From JACQFV01 sp964593585 (GTDB lineage: Bacteria > Zixibacteria > MSB-5A5 > WJJR01): a stretch of DNA of 64,000 bases. A program made the position numbers and the translations under genes. The notes beneath the pieces are model-generated. The model had not been told where the DNA came from. It saw only the letters and a program-made list of their open reading frames with translations, and searched no databases. The DNA is taken from the NCBI GenBank assembly GCA_964593585.1, contig CAZQIZ010000002.1, positions 124,001-188,000 on the forward strand, written 5' to 3'. Every line of letters starts with the position of its first letter. Within the stretch, counting starts at the first letter, position 1. Shown piece after piece: positions 51,882 to 60,885 of the stretch.

Positions 51882-52895
51882 TCAGAATCCGACCTGGAAG
51901 GTGAAGTACTGGTTGTCATCGAAGAACTCGCTGGCCGACCAGGCGTAGTCGAACTGCCAGCGCGAATCGCCAACGTTGAACTTCAGCCCGGCGCCGAACG
52001 ATGCGCCGTAGAGGTAGTCGTCCTGGTTGGAGGCGGTGTAGCCGCCGCGCAGGAAGAACTTGCCGTCCCAGGCGTACTCGCCACCGAAGCGCCACTCGTC
52101 TTCGGAGAAGTTGTTCGACTGGAAGGCGCCGGAGACATTGACCACGTTCTTCTGCTGCTCGAAGAGCTTGTAGGCCGCGCCCAATTGCACGTAGGACGGG
52201 ATTTCAAACGCCGCCGAGCGGGAGCGCGTGGTGTGCGGCAGACTGTTGGGATCGTCGCCGGTCTCGGTGTCCCAGTCGAAGCCGGGGCCGTCGTAGCGCA
52301 TCTTCGGGCCGAGGTTCTTGATCACGGCGCCGAAGGTGACGTTCTGCCAGCCCGGGTTGTAGTGGAAGCCGATGTCAAAGCCCAGCCCCATCGCCGTCTG
52401 TTCGGCGATCTTCTCATAGATCACGTTGCTGTTGATGCCCAGCGAGACGCGGTCGGTGAGGGTGCGGGCGTAGGTGGCGCCGATGACGGCGAACGACGAG
52501 GAGAAGGTGGCGCCGGTGCCTTCGGGGAAGTCGATGGTGCGCACGATCTCGTCGTCCATCGAGGTGATCTTGGCGTTGAAGCCGATCACGCCGAAGTCGC
52601 CGACGCGGCGGGCGCCGGCAAAGTAGTTGATGTCGATATCGGCGATGTACTGCCGGTTGGACCACATGACTTCAGTGCCTTCGATGGACGACGCGCCGGC
52701 CGGATTCCAGTACAGCGCATCGAGGCCATAGGAGTTGGCGACGGTGGAGCCGCCCATCGCAGTGCCGCGGGAGCCGACCGGGATGCGCAACTGCTGCCCC
52801 CCGGCGGAGCCGATTTTCAGGTCGTCACCCGCATAGGCGGCCGAGGCGATCAGAAGCATCACCAACGCCGCTGCGAGAATTGTTCCAGTTTTCAT
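51882..52895 (-). CDS. PorV/PorQ-family outer-membrane beta-barrel (UPF0164 type)
   Basis: 337 residues from the ATG at 52895, with GGAGG upstream. The signal peptide ends at about 24 (LVMLLIASAAYAG). Typical start of the family: QQLRIPVGSRGTAMGGSTVA, then NSYGLDALYWNPAGAS. The rest alternates barrel strands such as GFDIGFHYNPGWQNVTFGAV and closes in Phe (YFTFQVGF), the usual outer-membrane assembly signal. In Bacteroidetes PorV carries type IX secretion cargo to the attachment complex. Here it directly follows a large secreted protein with a FlgD-like end; the functional link is inferred. Confidence 0.85.
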   Translation of the reverse strand: MKTGTILAAALVMLLIASAAYAGDDLKIGSAGGQQLRIPVGSRGTAMGGSTVANSYGLDALYWNPAGASSIEGTEVMWSNRQYIADIDINYFAGARRVGDFGVIGFNAKITSMDDEIVRTIDFPEGTGATFSSSFAVIGATYARTLTDRVSLGINSNVIYEKIAEQTAMGLGFDIGFHYNPGWQNVTFGAVIKNLGPKMRYDGPGFDWDTETGDDPNSLPHTTRSRSAAFEIPSYVQLGAAYKLFEQQKNVVNVSGAFQSNNFSEDEWRFGGEYAWDGKFFLRGGYTASNQDDYLYGASFGAGLKFNVGDSRWQFDYAWSASEFFDDNQYFTFQVGF

Positions 52896-52941
52896 TTGTC
52901 CTGCCTCCATGGAAAGGCCCATTCCGTGGGCCGTCGCATGA

Positions 52942-55900
52942 TCAATAGGTGTTGAGCTGCTCCACCTCGGTGAACACCGCCAATTTGCCGATCTTGGTGC
53001 CGATCCCTTCGGCCTCGACATGGTAGATATACATGCCAGAGGCAACGGGCAGGCCGGTCTCGGTCAAGACATCCCAGACCAATTCGGCGGAACCGGGATT
53101 GTCCTTCGTCAGCACCCGCACACAGTCACCCGCGAGGTTGAAGATGCGGATGGTGGTGAGCGCCGGCGGCAGATTGACGAACTTGATCTGGCGGCGGAAC
53201 TGATCCAGTTCCAGAGAGGTCAGGTTGTAGTACGGATTCGGCACCGGGTACACGTTGGAGACGGCGTTTTCGACCGCCTGCCCGTCGGCCTCGGCCGGCG
53301 GCACGGTGGTGAACTCGAAGACGTCGTTGGGGCCGAAAACGTGATTGGCCATGATGAGGAATTCATCCTCGCCGGTTCCGCCCGGAGAGAACGGAACGTT
53401 GCCGCGGCGCGCCGCGGTGCTCATGTACATGATCGGCGGCTGGGCGACCAGCACCGGCACCTGATGGGCCGGGTTCGCGGTCTCGCTGTATTCCTCGAGG
53501 AAGACAAACAGCCACTCGCGCGGCCCGCCGACGTCGTAGTTGTTGCCGACGTTGAAGTCCGGGGGCCAGTACTTGCCGTCCACCATTCCGCCGGCCACGT
53601 TATTTTCGAGATGGCCGACCGCCAGTCGCACCGGAGGATCGGCGTCAACGTTCCACGCCGACAGCGGCACCGACTTGGCAAACTCCTGGAAGGCATAGCT
53701 GCCCGCCGGGTTCTTGATGAAGGGCGCGAATTCCGGCTTGGCCGGCGCGGCGTTGGCGCCGCGCATGTAACGGTAGGCGTACGACACGTTTTCGTCATTG
53801 GGATCGAAGTTGCCGTTTTCGTCCACCGTGGCCAAGCGAAGCACCACGTTGACGATCTGGTCGGCGCGCACCGCGGGCTGGTCGCAGTTGCCGAAGAAGT
53901 AGCAGGGATCGCTCCAGCCCATGGCGCCTTCGAATCCTTCGAGGTGGGCGCCGTCGGCGCCGCCGGCGAAGGTGAAGCGGCGCGTGCCGCTCGGGATATC
54001 CCAATCCTTCATGCCGGGCGGCGGGTTGACCAGACGAACCACGAATCCTTCGGTGGTCGTCGGGCTGATGTCGGACGACATGCTCGACAGCAGCACCGAG
54101 TTCTTCGTCTGATTCTTCAGCGTCCACTCCAGCGACGGATTAAAGGTGATCTGATAATCATCCCCGGTGATGTCATTGGGGTCGATGTAATCGATCAGGA
54201 TCATGCCGTCGGCCTTGCCGGCCACGTGGGTGGTGTTGTCGTTGAGACTGTCCACGAGCAGCCCGGTCTGCGACAGCGGGGTGACACCCTCGTCCGGCGC
54301 CTTGGGCAGCGTCTCGAACGACTCGGAGATGATGCCGAAGACGTTGCCAAGGTCGTCGGCGAACTCGACCTTGTTGAGGTCATCGTAATTGTAAGCCGTG
54401 ACCGCAAAGTAGTACGGCCGGTTGTTGATGATGTTCGTGCCGCGGATGCGGTCCTGCGTGATGCGCAACTCGTGCACCAGTCCGGAGTTTGTTCCGCGCT
54501 GAACCACAACCCGTTCCTTGCCATTCGGGTTATCGAGGTCATTGTAGATGCGCGTGACGTCGTTGTTCTCATCGAAGGTGGCAATCTTGGTCCAGGGACC
54601 CGAGCTTGACTGCCCCTGATAGATGTTGAACCCCTCGAAGAGAAACCGCTGCAAGAGGACCGGCTCCCCGCCCGGCTCAGCGGGCGGACCATAGGCCTCC
54701 TGCACATTGCCGTCGGCCTGCGGACCCCACAGCAGGAGCACTTCGCCGTCATTGGGAATCTGCCAGACTGCGGGTTGCGGCGGCGGGCCCGGAATGTTGA
54801 AGTTGGCGTCGAACACCGCCTGGGCAATCCGGTCGTTGTCGCGCAAACGCTCGATCGACGAGATGCGGTTGGCGCCCTGCCCCACGATCACGGCGGCCAC
54901 CACCACCTGGGTGTCGCCGGGGTTCATCGTGAACGGGCCGGCGGTCATCATGTAGCGGCGGTCGGCGGCGTTGTTGTCCAATTCGCCGGTTCCGGCGACG
55001 GGATCGCCGCTCATAAAAAACTTGGTCGGCACGCCGTTGTACAGATGCGGCGTTCCGTCGCGCTCCAACCCCTTCATGTAGTTGAAGGTCTCGATGTTGT
55101 TGGAGGGGTCGGTGCCGTTGATGTACTTGTTGAACGAAGTCATCGGCAGTTCACGGTAGCCGACGACTTCCGTTTGCCGGCCATCGATCAAGATGGTGTC
55201 GGTATTGCCGGGATCGGGAACGATCGGCCCCTGGAAGAAGTCAAAGCCGACCGCCGGTGCGGCTTCGCCGTACACCGCGTCGTCGCGTGAGTTGTAACAG
55301 AATCCGATGCCGAGGGTGCTGTCGCAACCGACGAGGTCATCGCTGGCGTCGCCCAGGTCGGGGTCGGCCCACAGCGAGACGTGGGTGCTGTCGATGGTGT
55401 TGCCGCCCTTGTTGATCAATTTGTACTGCATGAAGATCGTGTTGCCGAGCGCACCGGCGCGGGCGTAGCCGAACACATAATTCTGCACTTCGATGCCCAG
55501 CGGTCCGGCGGAACCGCTGCCCGGGTCGGACACGCGCCCGGCCATGCTGGCATCGTTGTAGACGCACCAAAGCGCCTGATCGCCCAGCAGGAGCGGAATG
55601 CGATTGCCTTCGGCATCCAGCGAGTCGGAACCATCGGCGGCCTTCAGCGCGGGGGCGCCGTCGTCAAACGGCCAATTGGCGTAATCCTCGCTGGTCTCGC
55701 GCGTGTCGCCCTTGTTGATCTTGTAAACGCGGAAGCTGCCGCGGTCGGTCTGGAAAGTGCCGTTGGCCATCGGCCCGGGCACGTAGTCGTTCGAGTACTC
55801 CGCGGCGGCGGTGCGGACGCCGCCATTTACTTTGCCGCCCATCCAGAACCCGGCGGCGAAGATCACGGTCTTGTTGGTGCCCTTCGGGAAATAGAGTCCG

Positions 55901-56109
55901 TCGCTTTTGCCCAACAACACGGTCTTGTCATAGGCGAACGACCCGGTGTTGGTGACGAACATCATCAGGTTGTTGGCATCGAAGAGCGTCGTATTGTCGA
56001 TCAATTGTGGCGAGGCGGGAGCGGGCGCCTGCCGCGGCCCGGCGGCGATGACAAGCACCGCGGCCAACGGCATCACCAGTCCCGATGCCACCCAAGTCCA
56101 GCGTTTCAT
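52942..56109 (-). CDS. Large secreted protein with FN3-like and FlgD-like C-terminal domains
   Basis: 1055 residues, no known enzyme motif. The signal peptide covers about 1-24 (WVASGLVMPLAAVLVIAAG). The N-terminal region (about 40-430) is Gly/Asn/Asp-rich, with an Asp cluster and two cysteines near 250-272 that may bind calcium. An FN3-like stretch at about 445-580 has FEGFNIYQGQSSSGPWTKIA and RPYYFAVTAYNYDD. The last 100 residues form a FlgD-Ig-like/T9SS type A-like end: YPVPNPYYN, TTIRIFNLAGDCVRVL, ETGLPVASGMYIYHVEAEG, GKLAVF. Between the receptor and PorV-like genes, 46-71 base gaps. Such ends act as export or sorting signals in FCB bacteria. Confidence 0.85.
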   Translation of the reverse strand: MKRWTWVASGLVMPLAAVLVIAAGPRQAPAPASPQLIDNTTLFDANNLMMFVTNTGSFAYDKTVLLGKSDGLYFPKGTNKTVIFAAGFWMGGKVNGGVRTAAAEYSNDYVPGPMANGTFQTDRGSFRVYKINKGDTRETSEDYANWPFDDGAPALKAADGSDSLDAEGNRIPLLLGDQALWCVYNDASMAGRVSDPGSGSAGPLGIEVQNYVFGYARAGALGNTIFMQYKLINKGGNTIDSTHVSLWADPDLGDASDDLVGCDSTLGIGFCYNSRDDAVYGEAAPAVGFDFFQGPIVPDPGNTDTILIDGRQTEVVGYRELPMTSFNKYINGTDPSNNIETFNYMKGLERDGTPHLYNGVPTKFFMSGDPVAGTGELDNNAADRRYMMTAGPFTMNPGDTQVVVAAVIVGQGANRISSIERLRDNDRIAQAVFDANFNIPGPPPQPAVWQIPNDGEVLLLWGPQADGNVQEAYGPPAEPGGEPVLLQRFLFEGFNIYQGQSSSGPWTKIATFDENNDVTRIYNDLDNPNGKERVVVQRGTNSGLVHELRITQDRIRGTNIINNRPYYFAVTAYNYDDLNKVEFADDLGNVFGIISESFETLPKAPDEGVTPLSQTGLLVDSLNDNTTHVAGKADGMILIDYIDPNDITGDDYQITFNPSLEWTLKNQTKNSVLLSSMSSDISPTTTEGFVVRLVNPPPGMKDWDIPSGTRRFTFAGGADGAHLEGFEGAMGWSDPCYFFGNCDQPAVRADQIVNVVLRLATVDENGNFDPNDENVSYAYRYMRGANAAPAKPEFAPFIKNPAGSYAFQEFAKSVPLSAWNVDADPPVRLAVGHLENNVAGGMVDGKYWPPDFNVGNNYDVGGPREWLFVFLEEYSETANPAHQVPVLVAQPPIMYMSTAARRGNVPFSPGGTGEDEFLIMANHVFGPNDVFEFTTVPPAEADGQAVENAVSNVYPVPNPYYNLTSLELDQFRRQIKFVNLPPALTTIRIFNLAGDCVRVLTKDNPGSAELVWDVLTETGLPVASGMYIYHVEAEGIGTKIGKLAVFTEVEQLNTY

Positions 56110-56180
56110 CCATGTCCTCCTTCACATCGCCCCGGCCGTTTGCGGCGGACCGTCGGGCGTCCACGTCCTGTGATAACGCT

Positions 56181-59159
56181 CTAGAAGGTCCACCGCGCGC
56201 CGACACGAATCTGCCGCGGCGTGTCGTAGTTGCGCGGGTCGGACTGCTTGATCCGGTACTTTTCTTCGCCGCTCAAAAACGAACTGTCATGGGGCTCCGC
56301 ATTATTGGCGATGAACGCCTGACCTTCGCCGGTGACCAACCATCCGGTCTCGTTCGGCAGGCCCGAACCCTCGTACACGTCGGTCACATTGTCCCGGTCG
56401 AAGAGATTGATAACCCACACATAGAGGTCCAGCGTCATGCCGCCGGCCAACGGGATCTCGCGGTTGGCTTTCATGTCGACACGATACTGCCAGGGCTGAC
56501 GGCGGGAGTTCACCGGACCGGTCGGGATCGGCGAAATCGCGCCGAGCGTGACCTCGTTGTAGACTTCCATCGGCGAATACGGGAAGCCGGAACCGGCGCC
56601 GAGGACGAAGTTCACGCCGGTGTTTTCCAGCGGATAGAACTCGCCGAGCTTGGGGCCTTCGTTGTCTCCGGCGCGGATATCCAGGACGCCGGTGATCTTG
56701 TGGCGCTGGTCAAACTCGAGCGCCGAGGTCTGCTTCGGCGGCTGCGCCACGGTCCAGGCGATGTTCGACTGCGTGTTGGCAAACGAGCCGGTGCCGTCGG
56801 CGTAGGCCAGCGCGTAGCTGAACTGCGCCGAGATGTTCCGGTTGCGGCGCATATCCAGCGAGAATTCCAGCCCCTTGACGGTGCCGTAGTCGACGTTGCG
56901 GTAGGTCGAGAACGAGTTCGGGATCGCCGGCTGCGTCACCACTTCGGTCAGGTTCTTGATGTCCTTGTAGAAGGCGGTGATATCCAGCGAGGCGTAGTCG
57001 CTCAGACGCCGCTGCCATCCGGCCTCGTAGGCGGTGGTTTCTTCCGGCTCGAGGTTTGGATTGCCGAAGGCGAAGTAGTAGCCGCCGGTGCGGATCTTGT
57101 ACTCCAGATAGTCGTAGTTCACATACAGGTTCTGCAGGTCGGGACGCTGGAAGAACTTCCCATACGAGAAGTGGAACACCGAGCCGTCGGAGATCGGGAA
57201 AGCGACACCGAGGCGCGGCGAGAGGCGCGACACTGCCTCGGACTCTTCCAGTTCGTCCTCAGACAACTCCTGCGTGCTCTGCCGGTAGGCGTCGCGCTCT
57301 TCCTGCGTCAATCCCGAGGCCGTATCGGCAAAGGTGGCCCAATCGTACGGATCGAGGGGCTGCAGCGGATCGACGAGGCGCTTGGTCTTGTAGTCGAAGT
57401 AGTCGAAGCGCACGCCCGCGTTCACCACCAGGCCTTCCCACTCGAATTTGTCCTGCAGATAGGCGGCCATGTTGATCGGGTTCTTGACGGCGTTGAGTTC
57501 CTCGTCATCCGATTCCTCGGCCAGCGAGTTGTAGCCGAAATGGTCGATGTCGTCGAAGCCGCCCTCGATCCCCTGGTAGATGTCCACCGGGAACAGGTGC
57601 TGATAACGACGCAGGGCATGGCGCTGGAATTCGAGGCCCGCCTTCACCTCATGATTCGGGTGCACCTGGCTGACCAGATCCCAATCCACGCCGACATAAC
57701 TCGATTTGCGAATCAGCAGATCGTCCCAGACCGACGACTCGTCGCCGGCGCTGATGAACTCCCGCTCGACGGTGGTCCCGTCCTCGAGCTGGACTTCCCG
57801 CGTCTCATACTCGACATCGGTGTACAGCGGGTAGTAGACGTCGTGCTCGAGACTGTCGGGATCCAACTGGCTGTCGTCCCAGAGCCAGAAGAGCTGGGTG
57901 GCGTCAAATCGTGGGTTACCGCCGAGCCGTCCGTAGGCCCACAGATCGTCAAAATGCACGCCGTCGCCGCGAATGCGCTTGGTCGAGAACCAGTTGGCCT
58001 TCAGCGTGTGGAAGGTCTTCGGGTTGATCGTGTGGGTCAGCTCACCGAAGACGCTGTAATTGCGGTCATCATACTTCGGCGTGTGCTCGATGTTGAAGCG
58101 GTAGTCGTGGCGGTACTCCTGCCACTTTTCCACCGATCCGTTGGAGCCGACGAGGGCCGAGACGTTCCCCGAGGGGCGCCAGTTCAACTTGCCCTGCCAG
58201 TTCCAGAGGCCGGACTCGTTGTTGGGCAGCATGCCGTCGGCGGTGGCGTGCGGCTCGCGGTCGCCCGCCCAGCGGCGTTCCCCGGCGGCGTAGAAGGTCA
58301 GCTTGTCCGAACCCGGAGTGATCGGGCCGGAGAGCACGCCGGAGTAGACGTTAAAGTCATAATTCTCGCCGTGGAAGTTGTCGGTCACCGCCTCGAACGT
58401 GCCATGGAACTTGTCGGTGCCGGCGCGGGTGATGACGTTGACGGCGCCCGACATGATCAGGCCGTACTCGGCGTTGAATCCACCGGTGACGATCGAGACT
58501 TCCTGGATCGAATTGTTGTTGATCTGCGTCGTCGACAACCCCGTGAGCGGGTCCTGTTGCGAGAATCCGTCGACGTAGTAGGCGACTTCCGAGGAGCGGC
58601 CGCCGCGCACGTTGAGCGTGCCGGTGGTGCTGTTCTCACGGCCGCCGCGCTGGCGGACGCCGACGTTGTCCGAGAAGCGGATCGCGCCCGCCTGCAGTCC
58701 GACGACATCCTGGTAGCCGCGGGTCGGCAGGTTTTGGACATCTTCGGCGCCGACAATGCGCAGCGAGGATGTGCGGTCCTGCTTGACCAGCGGCCGCTCA
58801 GCGGTCACCGAGACGGTACCCAGTTCCACCGCCTCCGACGAGAGCGCGAAGTCCTGGATGGTGGTGAGGTCCACGTTGACCCCCACATTGGTGACCTCCA
58901 TCGGCGTGAAGCCGACGATCGTCGCCTTGAGGGCATAGGTGCCAACGGGGATGTTGAGGATGACGAAGCGGCCTTCTTCGTCGGTCAGGGCTCCCCATGT
59001 CGTTCCGACGATGGAGATGGCCGCGCCGGGGATCGGCTGGCCGTTGGTCTTGTCTGTCACCACGCCGGCAATTTTGCCCGTGGTGCCGGCCCAGGCACCC
59101 ACGGCCAGCAACAAGGCCGCGAAGCTGAGCACCCAGAGAGTGTTCACGAATTTGCGCAA
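56181..59159 (-). CDS. TonB-dependent outer-membrane receptor with carboxypeptidase-regulatory-like N-terminal domain
   Basis: 992 residues from a TTG at 59159 that has AGGAGG five bases upstream and a clean signal peptide (RKFVNTLWVLSFAALLLAVG); an ATG eight codons earlier has no such site. Domains: CarboxypepD_reg-like (about 20-105, GKIAGVVTDKTNGQPIPGAA), a TonB-box-like VSVTAERPLV, plug (about 118-240, NVRGGRSSEVAYYVDGF), then a 22-strand-type barrel ending RQIRVGARWTF. This SusC/OAR-like layout is common in FCB bacteria. The substrate is unknown; no SusD gene follows. Instead a large secreted protein and a PorV-like barrel do. Confidence 0.93.
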   Translation of the reverse strand: MRKFVNTLWVLSFAALLLAVGAWAGTTGKIAGVVTDKTNGQPIPGAAISIVGTTWGALTDEEGRFVILNIPVGTYALKATIVGFTPMEVTNVGVNVDLTTIQDFALSSEAVELGTVSVTAERPLVKQDRTSSLRIVGAEDVQNLPTRGYQDVVGLQAGAIRFSDNVGVRQRGGRENSTTGTLNVRGGRSSEVAYYVDGFSQQDPLTGLSTTQINNNSIQEVSIVTGGFNAEYGLIMSGAVNVITRAGTDKFHGTFEAVTDNFHGENYDFNVYSGVLSGPITPGSDKLTFYAAGERRWAGDREPHATADGMLPNNESGLWNWQGKLNWRPSGNVSALVGSNGSVEKWQEYRHDYRFNIEHTPKYDDRNYSVFGELTHTINPKTFHTLKANWFSTKRIRGDGVHFDDLWAYGRLGGNPRFDATQLFWLWDDSQLDPDSLEHDVYYPLYTDVEYETREVQLEDGTTVEREFISAGDESSVWDDLLIRKSSYVGVDWDLVSQVHPNHEVKAGLEFQRHALRRYQHLFPVDIYQGIEGGFDDIDHFGYNSLAEESDDEELNAVKNPINMAAYLQDKFEWEGLVVNAGVRFDYFDYKTKRLVDPLQPLDPYDWATFADTASGLTQEERDAYRQSTQELSEDELEESEAVSRLSPRLGVAFPISDGSVFHFSYGKFFQRPDLQNLYVNYDYLEYKIRTGGYYFAFGNPNLEPEETTAYEAGWQRRLSDYASLDITAFYKDIKNLTEVVTQPAIPNSFSTYRNVDYGTVKGLEFSLDMRRNRNISAQFSYALAYADGTGSFANTQSNIAWTVAQPPKQTSALEFDQRHKITGVLDIRAGDNEGPKLGEFYPLENTGVNFVLGAGSGFPYSPMEVYNEVTLGAISPIPTGPVNSRRQPWQYRVDMKANREIPLAGGMTLDLYVWVINLFDRDNVTDVYEGSGLPNETGWLVTGEGQAFIANNAEPHDSSFLSGEEKYRIKQSDPRNYDTPRQIRVGARWTF

Positions 59160-59183
59160 GGGTCCCTCCTTGTGTGCGCACAT

Positions 59184-59588
59184 AACTCGTTGTGATTATC
59201 GTCAGAACCGGTGTTTCCCTCAGCGCTGTGCAGAAACTGCACACCCCGCTCTCAACGCATCCCTATGCGTCCGAGGCGGTTAGGGAATCCGCCTTCCCGG
59301 TTTTTTTGATCTTGGTCGATCGGTTGCACGCCACCCCCTTGGGGGCGTCGGTCCACGACAATGCCGGCGCCGGTTGCTGTCAAAACAAACGATCAGGCCC
59401 GCGAAAATCGGCGGACACGACGATTCGTACTGACGCGACTGGGGGCGCTGCCTACGGCAACGAGAGTGAGGATCGGGTCGCCTGCCATGGAACCCGCCCA
59501 TCTGAACCTGTAGCCCCCCGATGGGCGGTCCCACACTGCGGACCTCCATCGTACGTAACTCAAGGTCGGACAATCCGGTTCCCTGTCA
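59184..59588. other. Non-coding region between the receptor gene and the aminotransferase terminator
   Basis: About 400 bases without a supportable gene. Minus-strand transcription of the receptor should start here, but no -10 box fits: TTGACA at 59383-59378 has no partner at 16-18 bases. The region holds two related motifs (59357-59383 and 59569-59589). AT content is not raised elsewhere. Confidence 0.5.
59357..59383 (-). repeat. GACAAT...CCGGTT...TGTCAA motif, copy 1
   Basis: Plus strand GACAAT, seven bases, CCGGTT, two bases, TGTCAA, with GCCGGCGCCGG symmetry in the centre. A shorter relative lies 200 bases to the right in the same orientation. The GACA/TGTC ends are inverted, as in many regulator sites. 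Upstream of the receptor gene. Confidence 0.35.
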
Positions 59589-59589
59589 A
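59569..59589 (-). repeat. GACAAT...CCGGTT...TGTCAA motif, copy 2
   Basis: Plus strand GACAAT directly followed by CCGGTT, three bases, TGTCAA. Same order and orientation as copy 1 but six bases shorter. Its right end touches the T-tract of the aminotransferase terminator. Confidence 0.35.
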
Positions 59590-59626
59590 GAAAAAAATGC
59601 CCCCGTCCTTATCCGGATGGGAGCAT
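59589..59626 (-). terminator. Rho-independent terminator after the aminotransferase gene
   Basis: Minus strand: ATGCTCCCATCC, six-base loop region, GGACGGGGGCAT (59597-59626, one mismatch), followed by TTTTTTTCTTG. It lies 22 bases past the aminotransferase stop and ends the right-hand operon. Confidence 0.88.
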
Positions 59627-59648
59627 TCTCTCAGAGGTGAAAGACGAC

Positions 59649-60854
59649 TTAGCGAGTATGGCTTTTGACCCACTCTTCGATGCGGCGCAACCCTTCGCGG
59701 AGGTTGTCCTGCGAGTTGGCGTATGAGAGTCGGAGGTACCCTTCGCCGCCCGACCCGAAGGATGTGCCCGCCAATGCGGCGACACCGGCCTCTTCCAGCA
59801 ACCCCTTCTCCACTTCCTTCGCCTTCATCCCCAGACGGGAGATGTTCGGGAAGACATAGAAGGCGCCCGCGGGTTTCAGGCAGGAGATACCGGGAATCCG
59901 GTTGAGGCCGTCGACCACCAAGTCACGCCGCGCCCTGAACTCACGACACATCGCGACCACTTCATCGCGGCGGCCAAACAGAGCCGGGCCGATCACCTTC
60001 TGTGAGAAGGAGGCGGTGCAGGAATTGCTGTTGGTTTGGAGGCGCGAGACCGCGGCGGCGATTGTCGGCGGCATGACACCCCAGCCCAGCCGCCAGCCGG
60101 TCATGGCGAAGGTTTTGGACATGCCATCCAGCAGGATGACATTCTCACGCGCTTCGGGGGCCACATGCAGGATGCTGGTGAACTTGCCGTCGTAGACGAT
60201 TTCGGAATAGATCTCATCGGCGAGAATGTAGATGCCGCGTTCCAGCGCAATCTGGGCCACGGTCGCCAGGTCCTCGGGTGTCAGCATGCCGCCGGTCGGG
60301 TTTTGCGGCGAATTGATGATGATCAGCTTGGTCTTGTCGGTGACCAGGGAGGCCAGCTCGTCGATGTCGACGCGGAAACCATTCTCCTCGCGCAGGACGA
60401 TCGGGACCGGCTTGGCGCCGACAAAGCGGATCACCGATTCGTAGATCGGGAATCCGGGATTGGGATAGATGACCTCATCGCCGGGGTCGACGAGGGCGAA
60501 GATCGTAAAGAACATGATGGGCTTGGCGCCGGGAGTGATGACGACCCAGTCGGGGGTGACATCGACCCCGCGGGACTCGTGGACATAGCGGGCGATCGCC
60601 TCGCGCGCTTCGGGCAGTCCGGCCGAGGGGCCATAGTGAGTGACGCCGTCGCGGAGTGCGTTGACGGCTTCGTCCACGATATGCTTGGGCGTGTCGAAAT
60701 CGGGCTCGCCGATCTCGAGGTGAATGACGCTCCGACCGGTCCGTTCGATCTCACGGGCGCGGGCCAAAACCTCAAAGGCGCTCTCGGTGCCAAGATTCCT
60801 CAGCCGCTCCGCCATGGGTTTGGGCCGGACAAGGGTCGATACGACTGTCGCCAT
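59649..60854 (-). CDS. PLP-dependent aminotransferase, class I/II (aspartate aminotransferase-like)
   Basis: 401 residues from the ATG at 60854, with AAGGAAG upstream. Fold type I landmarks: IHLEIGEPDFDTP near the start, ITPGAKPIMFF, NSPQNPTGG, ADEIYSEIVYDG, and the PLP lysine Lys247 in SKTFAMTGWRLGWG. The late arginine that binds the substrate carboxylate is in GGEGYLRLSYANS. The family covers aspartate, aromatic and alanine-type enzymes, and the exact amino acid cannot be assigned. It follows the transketolase pair by 31 bases in one operon. Confidence 0.9.
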   Translation of the reverse strand: MATVVSTLVRPKPMAERLRNLGTESAFEVLARAREIERTGRSVIHLEIGEPDFDTPKHIVDEAVNALRDGVTHYGPSAGLPEAREAIARYVHESRGVDVTPDWVVITPGAKPIMFFTIFALVDPGDEVIYPNPGFPIYESVIRFVGAKPVPIVLREENGFRVDIDELASLVTDKTKLIIINSPQNPTGGMLTPEDLATVAQIALERGIYILADEIYSEIVYDGKFTSILHVAPEARENVILLDGMSKTFAMTGWRLGWGVMPPTIAAAVSRLQTNSNSCTASFSQKVIGPALFGRRDEVVAMCREFRARRDLVVDGLNRIPGISCLKPAGAFYVFPNISRLGMKAKEVEKGLLEEAGVAALAGTSFGSGGEGYLRLSYANSQDNLREGLRRIEEWVKSHTR

Positions 60855-60885
60855 GATCACACTTCCTTCGTTGGCAAGCGGCAAG

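Noticed and set aside
56085..59195. 1036-codon open frame opposite the TonB receptor
   Set aside because: Antisense to a well-supported receptor, low-complexity composition, no start signal.
59378..59383. TTGACA upstream of the receptor as a -35 box
   Set aside because: No TATAAT-like hexamer at 16-18 bases downstream on the minus strand.
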